A stretch of 6,200 nucleotides of DNA from Pseudodesulfovibrio sp. Its GTDB lineage: Bacteria; Desulfobacterota; Desulfovibrionia; Desulfovibrionales; Desulfovibrionaceae. The stretch spans positions 1 to 6,200 of the forward strand of contig JAFLJW010000176.1 of NCBI GenBank assembly GCA_022712815.1. Direction: 5' to 3'. Below, one piece after another: positions 1 to 6,200 of this stretch (position 1 is the first letter of the stretch; each line of letters begins with the position of its first letter). The notes beneath the pieces are model-generated. The model was not told the origin of the DNA and made no database searches. It saw only the letters and a program-made list of their open reading frames with translations. The translations under genes and the position numbers were made by a program.

Positions 1-2869
1 ATGCCCGGACCTCGGCAATGAGGGCCGCCACGATCTTTTCCTGCTCAAGATAACCGAATATCACCTCACGAACGCCACGGATGGAAACCAGCTTGTCAGC
101 CCAGCCCATACCTTCCTGATAGAGCATCTTGGCCGAAACAAAAGAGGAAAGAAGCGCAAGCTGGTGACCACGAGGAAGATCATTGATGATTCTTTCCCGA
201 TATTTTTCGACAAGTATGGCTGGACAATATGATAACAAAACTTCTGTCAGACCAGGATCATCTGCAACAACTGAAACGGATTCTTCCAGAACCTTATCCA
301 CTGTGTCTGCCAGGGAATTGATGGATTCAGACAACTCGTAGGAAAGTTCGGTAATGGTCCGGCTCCCGCCCGCCAGCTTGAATTCCCGCATGAGCACTCG
401 CGCTTCGGAACGAGCACGAACCCGAAGAACATCAAGCAACTGAGTTACATAAAGGTCCTTGATTTCCAGAAACTCATCCTCGTTCAGGATAAGCCCGGCC
501 AGAATTTCATAAGACGAGCAAATGACACCGGTCTTGTTGGCAGAGGGACCGGGTACAACCAAGGCACCCACCTTTTCAAGATTGGCCCTTGCATCCTTGG
601 AAATAAAGATGTTCGCACCTTCGACAATCCCCTTGGCTGAAGGCGTGCCGTCAATCCGGAGAAAGTCCTTCCAGTTTCCCATATTAATGGTGTCAGGACG
701 CCCGCCGGAGGGAATGAAGATATCGGCCACAGCGGTATTGTGCAAACTGTTGCGGATGCGGGCTCCATCAGGGTCCTCCGTGGAAACAACGAAAGCTCCC
801 TTGCCCTTGAGTTTGGTCTTGTCAAAATTGGAGGCCTTGAAATTGCCCTCCATCAGGCGAATCAACTCGGTGTGGTCCATGCCGTCAGGGTCATAGGCCG
901 CGCCATGCCCATCGGTCATGGCAACGATACATGCATTGTCGCCGTACTCACGCATGAGAATTCTCATGACATTGGATGCGACATCGCCTGCCGGACCGCC
1001 AGTGATCTTGACCGAAAACGGTTCAGTTTTTGGATCAATGCCCAATGTCCGCAGCAGTTCATCGGCAAAGACGATGACTCCCTCGCTGGTCACACCGTAT
1101 TTCTTGTGGGCGATGCCTGCGCCGGGCTTGGAGCTCATGAACGCGCTCGGCCATTTGTAGCCGCGCTTCACGGCCCGGTCAGCGATCCACTGGATGTGAT
1201 CGGGCGTGATATTTTCATCCGGACCAAGAAAGATGATTTCTTCGCGGTTCAGGTAGTCCACGATACCGGGCTGCACGAACCCGTCCGCGCCCTCCGGGAT
1301 CACGAGCAGGTCCAGAAAGGAATCGACCATGCTTTTCACGGCCAGATCAATGTCCCCCTCCGGTCCCAGCAAGATAACGGCCTTGGAACCGCCTTCGGGA
1401 ATATCCTTGTTCTTAAACTGCTGCGCACTGGCGAGCTTGGTGACCTCATCAAACAGACGGTTGGATTCCATCTCAAACCCTTCCTGACTCCAGGTGCGCA
1501 CCACACGCACTCCACCGCGAGCCGTGTCCCGATACCGGACATGAAATGCAAAGCTGTACGGACCGTGGAAACAGTAAATTCCAAAAGGCCGCTCCGCCTT
1601 GGGCATGGGGGCCAGAATGATCGGGTCGAGCCTGAAACTCAGGCCGAGCTTGTGCTTGAGGTAATAATTCGTTCTCAGGGTATACCGGAAGAATCTGTAG
1701 ATATAGGTCATGATATCGCGCTGATTGGAACTGTTAATGCCATGAATGGCGACACGCACAACCTTGCGCCGCTCTGCCACGACCAGCTCCCGATCCCCTT
1801 TGAAATCAGGATCGAACCGGGCATCGAAATAGTCAAACAGCATCCGGGTCACGTCACGGTGCTTGAGCACTGCATAAACAATCCGGTTGGATGTATAGGC
1901 ATGCATATCCTTGCTGACAAGAAATTGGTGGGCGAACTCACTTGCCGCCTGCATGAGCATGATTTGTCCAAGGTTCCACCCTTCTTCCTCGGCAAAGGCT
2001 TCCAGTCCATGAAATGCAAACCACTTGGTCAGCTCAAGCTGCTTTTTCAGCCGCTTCCACTGCGGTGAGTCCTCGGTGAGCCTGATACGTGCATGGTCCA
2101 GATAAAAACTCATGATAACAATGGGAATCTTCACACCCCGCTCGAATTCATCAGAATACGCACGGTCCACCGGAATATCCTCCCAGGCAAAGACATTGAC
2201 CACGCGCAGAAGCAATCCCTTGCGAGGCGGATTTGCCATTGCTACGCTGACACGGTCAAAGCCGGAATGAACATCCCTCTCCAAAATGACTTGCACGCGC
2301 TCCTGCTGCTCCACGCAATTGCACGTCTGGAAATGACGTACCGCCCTGCCCGGCTCGAACTTTTCCACATAGTCCTCGCTCACCGAAGACAGGAAAAACT
2401 CAAAATCCTCTGCCGCGTCCGAATCAACGGCAACACTACCCTCACGAACCATTTTAAGCGCATCTTCAACACTATCGCCATCCGTTGCGCATTGAGCCTG
2501 CGGGCTGAAAAGAAGTGTATCAAGCCGGATGGAATCGTCTCGACTGGAATAAATGCGGGCAATCTGGATATCCTTGTCACTGTATCCCCGAAGCACCTTG
2601 GCCAAAGATTTCATATCCCCACCAGGCGAAATATGAGTCACCTTGGAACCGCAAGGACTGCGCAAGGCTATGGTCTGTTTTTCGTCCCGGACCATGCCGG
2701 ACAAAAGAGCCATGACATGCTTGATCTGCTCCTCTTCACTATGGGTCCGAAAATAATACTCCGGCATATCCTTATAAAACCATGGAATAAGCTTTCCAGC
2801 CGACTCTTGGAGCCTGCTTACAACTTTTTCACGAATATCAGACGGATTTATAGCAATTTCATCACTCAT
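1..2869 (-). CDS. Large NAD-dependent glutamate dehydrogenase (C-terminus beyond left edge)
   Basis: This cytoplasmic enzyme oxidatively deaminates L-glutamate to 2-oxoglutarate and ammonium, producing NADH. I read an uninterrupted minus-strand frame of 956 codons that runs off the left edge. The catalytic part contains ARGGVR (residues 450-455), then the glutamate-dehydrogenase active-site pattern IPEGGSKA with Lys496 as the likely catalytic lysine. A dinucleotide-binding stretch follows, KITGGPAGDVASN (about 621-633), then VEGAN (749-753). The first ~400 residues form the long extra N-terminal region of the large NAD-GDH class, far bigger than the ~450-residue hexameric enzymes; the length suggests the ~1000-residue (115 kDa) type rather than the ~1600-residue type, but the end is not visible. 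I chose the ATG at 2869, preceded by GGGG six bases upstream. An in-frame ATG at 2881 is the only alternative, because an in-frame TAA lies at 2891-2893. The gene is divergent from the chemotaxis operon. Family assignment is firm; cofactor preference is taken from family membership. Confidence 0.93.
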   Translation of the reverse strand, partial: MSDEIAINPSDIREKVVSRLQESAGKLIPWFYKDMPEYYFRTHSEEEQIKHVMALLSGMVRDEKQTIALRSPCGSKVTHISPGGDMKSLAKVLRGYSDKDIQIARIYSSRDDSIRLDTLLFSPQAQCATDGDSVEDALKMVREGSVAVDSDAAEDFEFFLSSVSEDYVEKFEPGRAVRHFQTCNCVEQQERVQVILERDVHSGFDRVSVAMANPPRKGLLLRVVNVFAWEDIPVDRAYSDEFERGVKIPIVIMSFYLDHARIRLTEDSPQWKRLKKQLELTKWFAFHGLEAFAEEEGWNLGQIMLMQAASEFAHQFLVSKDMHAYTSNRIVYAVLKHRDVTRMLFDYFDARFDPDFKGDRELVVAERRKVVRVAIHGINSSNQRDIMTYIYRFFRYTLRTNYYLKHKLGLSFRLDPIILAPMPKAERPFGIYCFHGPYSFAFHVRYRDTARGGVRVVRTWSQEGFEMESNRLFDEVTKLASAQQFKNKDIPEGGSKAVILLGPEGDIDLAVKSMVDSFLDLLVIPEGADGFVQPGIVDYLNREEIIFLGPDENITPDHIQWIADRAVKRGYKWPSAFMSSKPGAGIAHKKYGVTSEGVIVFADELLRTLGIDPKTEPFSVKITGGPAGDVASNVMRILMREYGDNACIVAMTDGHGAAYDPDGMDHTELIRLMEGNFKASNFDKTKLKGKGAFVVSTEDPDGARIRNSLHNTAVADIFIPSGGRPDTINMGNWKDFLRIDGTPSAKGIVEGANIFISKDARANLEKVGALVVPGPSANKTGVICSSYEILAGLILNEDEFLEIKDLYVTQLLDVLRVRARSEARVLMREFKLAGGSRTITELSYELSESINSLADTVDKVLEESVSVVADDPGLTEVLLSYCPAILVEKYRERIINDLPRGHQLALLSSFVSAKMLYQEGMGWADKLVSIRGVREVIFGYLEQEKIVAALIAEVRA

Positions 2870-2880
2870 TGTTCGCCCCA

Positions 2881-2909
2881 TTGCTCTATTTTAAAATCTT
2901 ACATATACT
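2881..2909 (+). promoter_or_regulatory. Candidate sigma-70 promoter for the cheV-HPt operon
   Basis: TTGCTC (2881-2886) and TATACT (2904-2909) are separated by exactly 17 bp. The -10 box matches consensus at 5 of 6 positions, the -35 box at only 3 of 6. Initiation would be near 2916, leaving a leader of roughly 178 nt before the cheV start. A second -10-like TATAAA at 2981-2986 has no recognisable -35 partner. This is a pattern match only, in AT-rich DNA where chance matches are common. Confidence 0.25.
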
Positions 2910-3008
2910 AAGGTTGTGCATGTCCCTGTTATTAGAGTCAAGTATTTGAAAAAAAATCATTCCCATCCTTTTAGTTCAATTATAAATGTATTACGTATCA
3001 TTCTAATG

Positions 3009-3034
3009 CCGTGGACATAAAAACTGTGACACGG
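3009..3034. repeat. Imperfect inverted repeat upstream of cheV
   Basis: CCGTG (3009-3013) is the inverted complement of CACGG (3030-3034). Inside it, ACA (3015-3017) pairs with TGT (3025-3027) around a seven-base loop, with a small 1x2 internal mismatch. It could be a protein-binding operator or a weak hairpin in the cheV leader. No T-run follows, so it is not a terminator. Its function is unknown. Confidence 0.35.
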
Positions 3035-3081
3035 TATGAATTGTGGAGCCGAACCATGGTGGCCGGCATGAATATGGTTTT

Positions 3082-3086
3082 GGGAG
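3082..3086 (+). promoter_or_regulatory. Ribosome binding site that fixes the cheV start
   Basis: GGGAG lies seven bases before the ATG at 3094. It favours this start over the in-frame GTG at 3043, which would add 17 residues unlike the CheV N-terminus and has no comparable site upstream. Confidence 0.7.
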
Positions 3087-3093
3087 AATATCC

Positions 3094-4038
3094 ATGAGCA
3101 GCAATGCAATAGACACCGGAATACTGCTTGAATCGGGGACCAACGAGCTCGAAATCCTCGAATTTTATATCAATGAGATTCGCAATGAGGGCGAAGAACC
3201 GGTACCCAATTTTTTTGGCATCAATGTAGCCAAAGTCATGCAGGTCATCGAGACCCCGGCCCTTGAGCCGCCGGAATCTGCTCCCCATCCGTCTTTCATG
3301 GGAACCATCCCCCTGCGGGAGCTTATCCTGCCGGTCCTCGACCTCTCCGTATGGCTTGAGATCGACATGCCAAAGACTGAACGCGACATCGTCATTGTCA
3401 CCGAATTCAGTAAATCCGTGATTGGATTTCTCGTCTCAGGTGTGACCGAAATCCATCGGGTCGGATGGGGTAAAGTCATTCCGCCATCAAGCATTATCTC
3501 CAAGAACACGGATGCCATTGTCGGCCTCATCGACAAAGGGGACTATTTCGTTCAGCTCCTCGACCTCGAAACCATCCTGGCCCAGTTCACACCTGATGGT
3601 GAAACCGAAATGGCCATTTCCGAAAAGCGGTACAAAATACTTGTGGCCGACGACTCTGCCACCATCCGCATGATGGTCGAAAAAAATCTTACCAAGGCCA
3701 ACTTCGAGCCACTCATAACCAACAATGGCGAGGAAGCCTTGAAAACTCTTTTGAAATTCAAGGCAAAGGCGGAAGCAGAAGGCAAGGATATCACCGAATA
3801 CGTGGACCTGATCGTATCCGATATTGAAATGCCTCTTATGGACGGCTTCAGTTTAACCAAAAATATTAAAACAGATCCAGTCTTGCAAAAGCTTCCGGTT
3901 ATCCTCTATTCCTCCATAATAACCAAAGAACTGAGGCATAAGGGAGAATCTGTAGGTGCAAATTTGCAGATATCCAAACCCGATCTACAGACGATTCCGA
4001 AAAAAGCTATCGAACTTATTGAAGGCGGCACCGATTGA
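3094..4038 (+). CDS. cheV: CheV-family chemotaxis protein (CheW coupling domain plus receiver)
   Basis: CheV proteins are cytoplasmic chemotaxis adaptors. Their CheW-like domain joins the receptor-CheA array and their receiver domain is phosphorylated, which tunes adaptation. The product has 314 residues, close to the usual CheV length. It opens with ILLESGTNELEILEF (about 10-24), the typical CheV N-terminus; the CheW-like domain covers about 10-165 and the receiver about 180-310. Receiver residues are all present: acidic pair Asp186-Asp187 in VADDSA, phosphoacceptor Asp243 in SDIEMP, conserved hydroxyl Ser273 in ILYSS, and Lys295 in ISKPD. The longer segment before SDIEMP (around 222-238) is a normal CheV trait. 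The receiver therefore looks competent for phosphorylation. The gene is first of a two-gene operon and its TGA overlaps the TTG start of the HPt gene. Genomes of this group often carry several CheV paralogues, so which receptors it serves cannot be read from the sequence. Confidence 0.92.
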   Translation: MSSNAIDTGILLESGTNELEILEFYINEIRNEGEEPVPNFFGINVAKVMQVIETPALEPPESAPHPSFMGTIPLRELILPVLDLSVWLEIDMPKTERDIVIVTEFSKSVIGFLVSGVTEIHRVGWGKVIPPSSIISKNTDAIVGLIDKGDYFVQLLDLETILAQFTPDGETEMAISEKRYKILVADDSATIRMMVEKNLTKANFEPLITNNGEEALKTLLKFKAKAEAEGKDITEYVDLIVSDIEMPLMDGFSLTKNIKTDPVLQKLPVILYSSIITKELRHKGESVGANLQISKPDLQTIPKKAIELIEGGTD

Positions 4039-4445
4039 TCCAATACGGTGACGAAGTCCTCGAAGTCTTCCTTGAAGAAACAACGGAACGACTCGATTCC
4101 ATTGAAACGGGATTGCTAAAACTTGAAAGCTGCAGCAAGGATAATGTCTGCGACGAAGAAATCATAAATTCCATTTTCCGGGATGCCCACTCGGTCAAGG
4201 CGGGTTCCAACCTTCTGGAACTCAAACAAATCGAGAAACTCTCGAACAAATTGGAAAATGTCCTCGAAATGATCAGGAAAGACAAACTGGAACCCAGTGA
4301 AATGATCATTACTGCCAGCCTGGAATCCGTGGACAAGCTCAGGGAGCTGGTCGAGAATATTGAAGCCAGCGAGACCATCAGCATCCAGATGCACACATCA
4401 ATGCTGGAAATCGCCGTAAAAAAAACCCTTGAAAAGACAAAATAA
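4035..4445 (+). CDS. Stand-alone HPt phosphotransfer protein, CheA P1-like
   Basis: This 136-residue protein is a single histidine phosphotransfer helical bundle. HPt domains carry phosphate on a histidine and exchange it with the aspartate of receiver domains. The N-terminus (DEVLEVFLEETTERLDSIE, about 6-24) resembles the first helix of the CheA P1 domain, and FRDAHSVKAGS places the phosphorylatable histidine at His52. The family usually has HS(I/L/V)KG; here Ala56 replaces the first glycine after the lysine. There is no CheA dimerisation, kinase or CheW-like region, and a terminator follows at once, so the protein looks complete rather than a CheA remnant. The start is TTG at 4035, overlapping the cheV stop by four bases (TTGA); no in-frame ATG precedes the conserved helix, and GAAGG (4021-4025) is a plausible ribosome site. 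Translation is probably coupled to cheV. The partner kinase is unknown; the adjacent CheV receiver is the obvious candidate exchange partner. Confidence 0.85.
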   Translation: MIQYGDEVLEVFLEETTERLDSIETGLLKLESCSKDNVCDEEIINSIFRDAHSVKAGSNLLELKQIEKLSNKLENVLEMIRKDKLEPSEMIITASLESVDKLRELVENIEASETISIQMHTSMLEIAVKKTLEKTK

Positions 4446-4454
4446 ATATCACGT

Positions 4455-4499
4455 AAAAAACAGCGGTCACACCCTTTCAGGCGTGACCGCTGTTTTTTT
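4455..4499. terminator. Bidirectional Rho-independent terminator
   Basis: A perfect 10-bp stem, CAGCGGTCAC (4461-4470) against GTGACCGCTG (4483-4492), closes a 12-base loop that may fold further through CCT/AGG. Six A's precede the stem and seven T's follow it, so either strand yields a hairpin with a U-tail. It sits between converging genes, 9 bp after the HPt stop codon and 12 bp beyond the stop of the minus-strand gene, and probably serves both operons. Confidence 0.93.
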
Positions 4500-4511
4500 A
4501 TGGAACAAATT

Positions 4512-5021
4512 TTAGTTCTTTAAAGTATTGAGAAATTCCTGGGCCTCCTGCATCTGGCCAAAAGAGGTGTTCTTGAAGACCTCACTCTCCACCGCCTTGA
4601 CGAACTCGTCGTAGCTCATGATTTTGAAATCCATCATGACACCCTTGACCTTGAAATACATTTCAAGGAAGGCGATAAGCGGTTCGTCCGCAAGAATCCC
4701 GACCATTTCCTGACCATCAGTAAGTGATGTGAACGGCTTGTTCATGCCGCCCAAATAAAACATGTCCAGTCCGCTTTTGCCGTCAGTGATAACACCCAGC
4801 AAATTGAATGTTTGCAGCTTGGCAATGAATTCCTCGGGCAGGTCCGGGAACTCCAAAAGATCCTTTTTCGGAAATACCGCGGCAAAAACCATCTGCCCGT
4901 CTTCTTCAGCCATGGTATGCCTGAAAACATGTTCCTCGCGGTTCTTCCGAGCTGCCTTGATGGTCTCGTACAGATCGCATGCAAATGCGAGTTTCAGCTC
5001 CTGTAAGACTTTTTCATCCAT
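4512..5021 (-). CDS. Unrecognised 169-residue cytoplasmic protein downstream of ubiD
   Basis: I do not recognise a family for this product. It is complete, starting at an ATG with GGAG (5029-5032) seven bases upstream and ending in TAA. There is no signal peptide, no membrane segment and no metal-binding cysteine cluster; Cys15 is the only cysteine. It is rich in phenylalanine (16) and methionine (11) and in acidic residues, suggesting a small globular soluble protein. The middle contains a hydrophobic, glycine-rich stretch LLGVITDGKSGLDMFYLGG (about 74-92), and the C-terminal part is mostly predicted helical by eye. It begins 15 bp after the ubiD stop codon on the same strand and is followed by the shared terminator, so it is almost certainly co-transcribed with ubiD. 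Whether it works with the decarboxylase or is only a passenger cannot be told. Coding status is well supported by the ribosome site, operon placement and length. Confidence 0.8.
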   Translation of the reverse strand: MDEKVLQELKLAFACDLYETIKAARKNREEHVFRHTMAEEDGQMVFAAVFPKKDLLEFPDLPEEFIAKLQTFNLLGVITDGKSGLDMFYLGGMNKPFTSLTDGQEMVGILADEPLIAFLEMYFKVKGVMMDFKIMSYDEFVKAVESEVFKNTSFGQMQEAQEFLNTLKN

Positions 5022-5028
5022 TGTATTG

Positions 5029-5032
5029 CTCC
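5029..5032 (-). promoter_or_regulatory. Ribosome binding site of the 169-residue protein gene
   Basis: GGAG on the minus strand lies seven bases before the ATG at 5021, within the short gap after the ubiD stop codon. It supports this start and independent initiation by the downstream gene. Confidence 0.7.
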
Positions 5033-5036
5033 GTAG

Positions 5037-6200
5037 CTAGATTATTCCATGTAAAGGACCGCCCGGTGCGCCCAGTTCATCCACACGTTTTTCAACTTCC
5101 GGGTCAGATTCAAGCGGCGGTGCATGATATGTCTTGAGCCGGGCATCAATGACCACGGCTGTCTTCGCGCCCCAATGTTTTGCATGGGTAAATGCACCCA
5201 CACCGTAAATATCCGTGGCCGGGTCCGAGCGGGTGAAGGTCACCCACAGGAAATTATCCCAATCCGCTACCGTGAATTTCGCATTGTCGGCCACAACTAT
5301 CATGGGAAATTTCTCTATTCCCTTCACCTTTTCCAGCATATCTCCCAATCTGTCCAGAGCCGGGTCCTGCTGATCCCGTTTCTTCCGATGTTTTGGTCCC
5401 TTGATGACCAGTATTCCCGGCGCAAAAACTACCGGATCGCGGAAACCTCGTGGCAAATCAAGACCCGCAGGCACTTCACCTCCGAGTTCACGTTTACGGG
5501 AACCCGCAGCCGCAAACACGAGTTTCGACCCCTGATTCAGGCTGATGCCCGAATAATCCAGCGTATCAATGGTGGTTCTGGTAATGAAATGCAGATCACG
5601 CGTCAAATCGACCCGCTCCAGCATGTGCCGAAAAAACGCAGGGATATCGTGACAGGACACGCCACCATGCATGTCTTCCTTTGCCGCGATGAACACGTAC
5701 TTGGAAAGCGAAGTCTGGGTGTTGCCCAAAAGCGACATGGCATTTGTCAGCAACTCCTGTGGCTGTCGCTCTTTGGCGTAGGGAACGTATCGCTCGCTGC
5801 CAACAGCCAGAAGCAACGGGTGTACTCCGGCGGCATCCACCGCGTGAACTTCGTGCACGCCGGAAAAAACAGACGGCACCAGATCAGCGGTCAATTCGTG
5901 GATGAACTCGCCAAACATGGTGTCTTCCTGAGGAGGACGGCCCACCGTGGTAAACGGCCAGATGGCATCGTTGCGGTGAAAGACCTTCTCCACTTTGAGG
6001 ACCGGAAAATCATGGGCCAGACTGTAGTAACCAAGGTGATCGCCAAACGGACCTTCCGTTTTTTCCACCCCCTGAACAATTGTCCCGCAAATACAAAAAT
6101 CCGCCTGGGCAGGGATGGGCAGACCTCCTTCCCGGCTGATCATGGGAATACGATGCCCGGCCATGGCACCGGCAAAGAAAATTTCAGCCAGCCCTTCGGG
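5037..6200 (-). CDS. ubiD: UbiD-family prenyl-FMN decarboxylase (N-terminus beyond right edge)
   Basis: UbiD enzymes remove a carboxyl group from aromatic or unsaturated acids using prenylated FMN made by UbiX. The frame is open to the right edge, giving 387 visible codons; the first methionine at 6164 is internal, since upstream codons read PEGLAEIFFAGAMAGH, a typical UbiD stretch. The diagnostic EGPFGDHLGYYS follows; its Glu (6054-6056) and Asp (6039-6041) sit five residues apart, matching the two acidic active-site residues known in the family (Glu277 and Glu282 in fungal Fdc1). The family's catalytic arginine would lie upstream, outside the window. Near the C-terminus are VADNAKF, FTRSDPATDIYG and KTAVVIDARLKT. 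In a quinone-using anaerobe the likeliest role is decarboxylation in menaquinone synthesis (futalosine-type pathway), but UbiD paralogues act on many substrates, so that is inference. The 169-residue protein gene follows after 15 bp and probably shares its transcript. Confidence 0.88.
   Translation of the reverse strand, partial: PEGLAEIFFAGAMAGHRIPMISREGGLPIPAQADFCICGTIVQGVEKTEGPFGDHLGYYSLAHDFPVLKVEKVFHRNDAIWPFTTVGRPPQEDTMFGEFIHELTADLVPSVFSGVHEVHAVDAAGVHPLLLAVGSERYVPYAKERQPQELLTNAMSLLGNTQTSLSKYVFIAAKEDMHGGVSCHDIPAFFRHMLERVDLTRDLHFITRTTIDTLDYSGISLNQGSKLVFAAAGSRKRELGGEVPAGLDLPRGFRDPVVFAPGILVIKGPKHRKKRDQQDPALDRLGDMLEKVKGIEKFPMIVVADNAKFTVADWDNFLWVTFTRSDPATDIYGVGAFTHAKHWGAKTAVVIDARLKTYHAPPLESDPEVEKRVDELGAPGGPLHGII

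Larger units (their letters stand above)
2870..3093. other. AT-rich divergent intergenic region
   Basis: These 224 bp separate two genes transcribed outward, so promoters for both the glutamate dehydrogenase and the cheV-HPt operon must lie here unless they are further upstream. The stretch is clearly more AT-rich than the flanking genes, with an eight-A run beginning at 2949. I found no convincing sigma-70 pair for the minus-strand gene: TTGACT is present on that strand (complement of about 2936-2941), but nothing resembling a -10 box sits 16-18 bp downstream. I also searched by eye for sigma-54 (GG-N10-GC) and sigma-28 (TAAA-N15-GCCGATAA) signatures and saw neither with proper spacing. Confidence 0.6.

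Noticed and set aside
1336..1584. 82-codon minus-strand open frame
   Set aside because: It is an out-of-frame reading across the ARGGVR and active-site lysine region of the dehydrogenase and has no independent support.
740..2068. 442-codon plus-strand open frame
   Set aside because: It lies wholly antisense to the glutamate dehydrogenase, in the codon-opposite register kept open by rare use of TTA, CTA and TCA in the sense gene. It gives no recognisable domain, while the opposite strand reads a clear enzyme with active-site motifs.
2896..2910. Short inverted repeat CTTA/TAAG around a seven-base centre
   Set aside because: Four-base arms in AT-rich DNA are expected by chance and overlap the candidate -10 box; nothing supports a binding site.
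2093..2911. 272-codon plus-strand open frame
   Set aside because: Same antisense register over the N-terminal part of the dehydrogenase, continuing only slightly past its start. It is rich in His, Arg and Ile with no domain signal.
2983..3011. Possible sigma-28 flagellar promoter (TAAA at 2983, GCCG at 3008)
   Set aside because: The spacer is 21 bases rather than about 15, and the bases after GCCG do not match the consensus.
3165..3860. Minus-strand open frames opposite cheV (3165-3536 and 3552-3860)
   Set aside because: They are antisense to conserved CheW-like and receiver sequence; their Ser/Arg-rich products look like shadow translations.
4016..4396. Minus-strand open frames opposite the HPt gene
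   Set aside because: The sense strand encodes a recognisable HPt bundle with its histidine; the antisense products are Ser/Leu-rich or featureless and lack ribosome sites.
4035..4445. HPt gene as a decayed cheA fragment
   Set aside because: The frame is intact, has its own stop, and is followed within 10 bp by a strong terminator, with no leftover kinase sequence.
4762..5040. Plus-strand open frames opposite the 169-residue protein gene
   Set aside because: The minus-strand gene has a good ribosome site, fits operon spacing and ends before a shared terminator; the plus-strand frames have none of these.

Overview
The window looks like chromosomal DNA from a mesophilic sulfate-reducing deltaproteobacterium of the Desulfovibrio/Pseudodesulfovibrio type. 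This is inferred from mid-range GC, from the mixture of a ~1000-residue-class NAD-glutamate dehydrogenase, a CheV-type chemotaxis coupler and a UbiD decarboxylase, and from general family resemblance. No 16S rRNA or other taxonomic marker is present, so the assignment is tentative. No mobile element, CRISPR array, tRNA or rRNA was seen.

Layout. Positions 1-2869 (minus strand) hold most of a large NAD-dependent glutamate dehydrogenase, cut off at its C-terminus by the left edge. A 224-bp AT-rich intergenic region (2870-3093) separates it from a divergent two-gene chemotaxis/phosphotransfer operon on the plus strand: a CheV-like protein (CheW domain plus receiver domain, 3094-4038) and a stand-alone HPt protein resembling the P1 domain of CheA (4035-4445). 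The second gene starts at a TTG that overlaps the cheV stop codon. A long hairpin flanked by an A-run and a T-run (4455-4499) ends this operon and, read on the other strand, also ends the converging minus-strand operon. That second operon runs from the right edge: a UbiD-family prenyl-FMN decarboxylase (5037-6200, N-terminus outside the window), then 15 bp later a small unrecognised protein of 169 residues (4512-5021).

How the genes work together. The CheV and HPt proteins plausibly form one signalling unit: CheV couples receptors to a CheA kinase and carries a phosphorylatable receiver, while the HPt protein offers a phosphohistidine that could donate phosphate to that receiver or drain it. 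The glutamate dehydrogenase (glutamate catabolism to 2-oxoglutarate, NADH and ammonium) and the UbiD operon (probably quinone synthesis) are housekeeping metabolism with no evident functional link to it.

Nothing here amounts to a clearly new system. The points most worth a second look are the translationally coupled CheV-HPt pair, the HPt protein's altered histidine motif, the unrecognised partner of UbiD, and two long open antisense frames inside the dehydrogenase gene that are a trap for gene callers.
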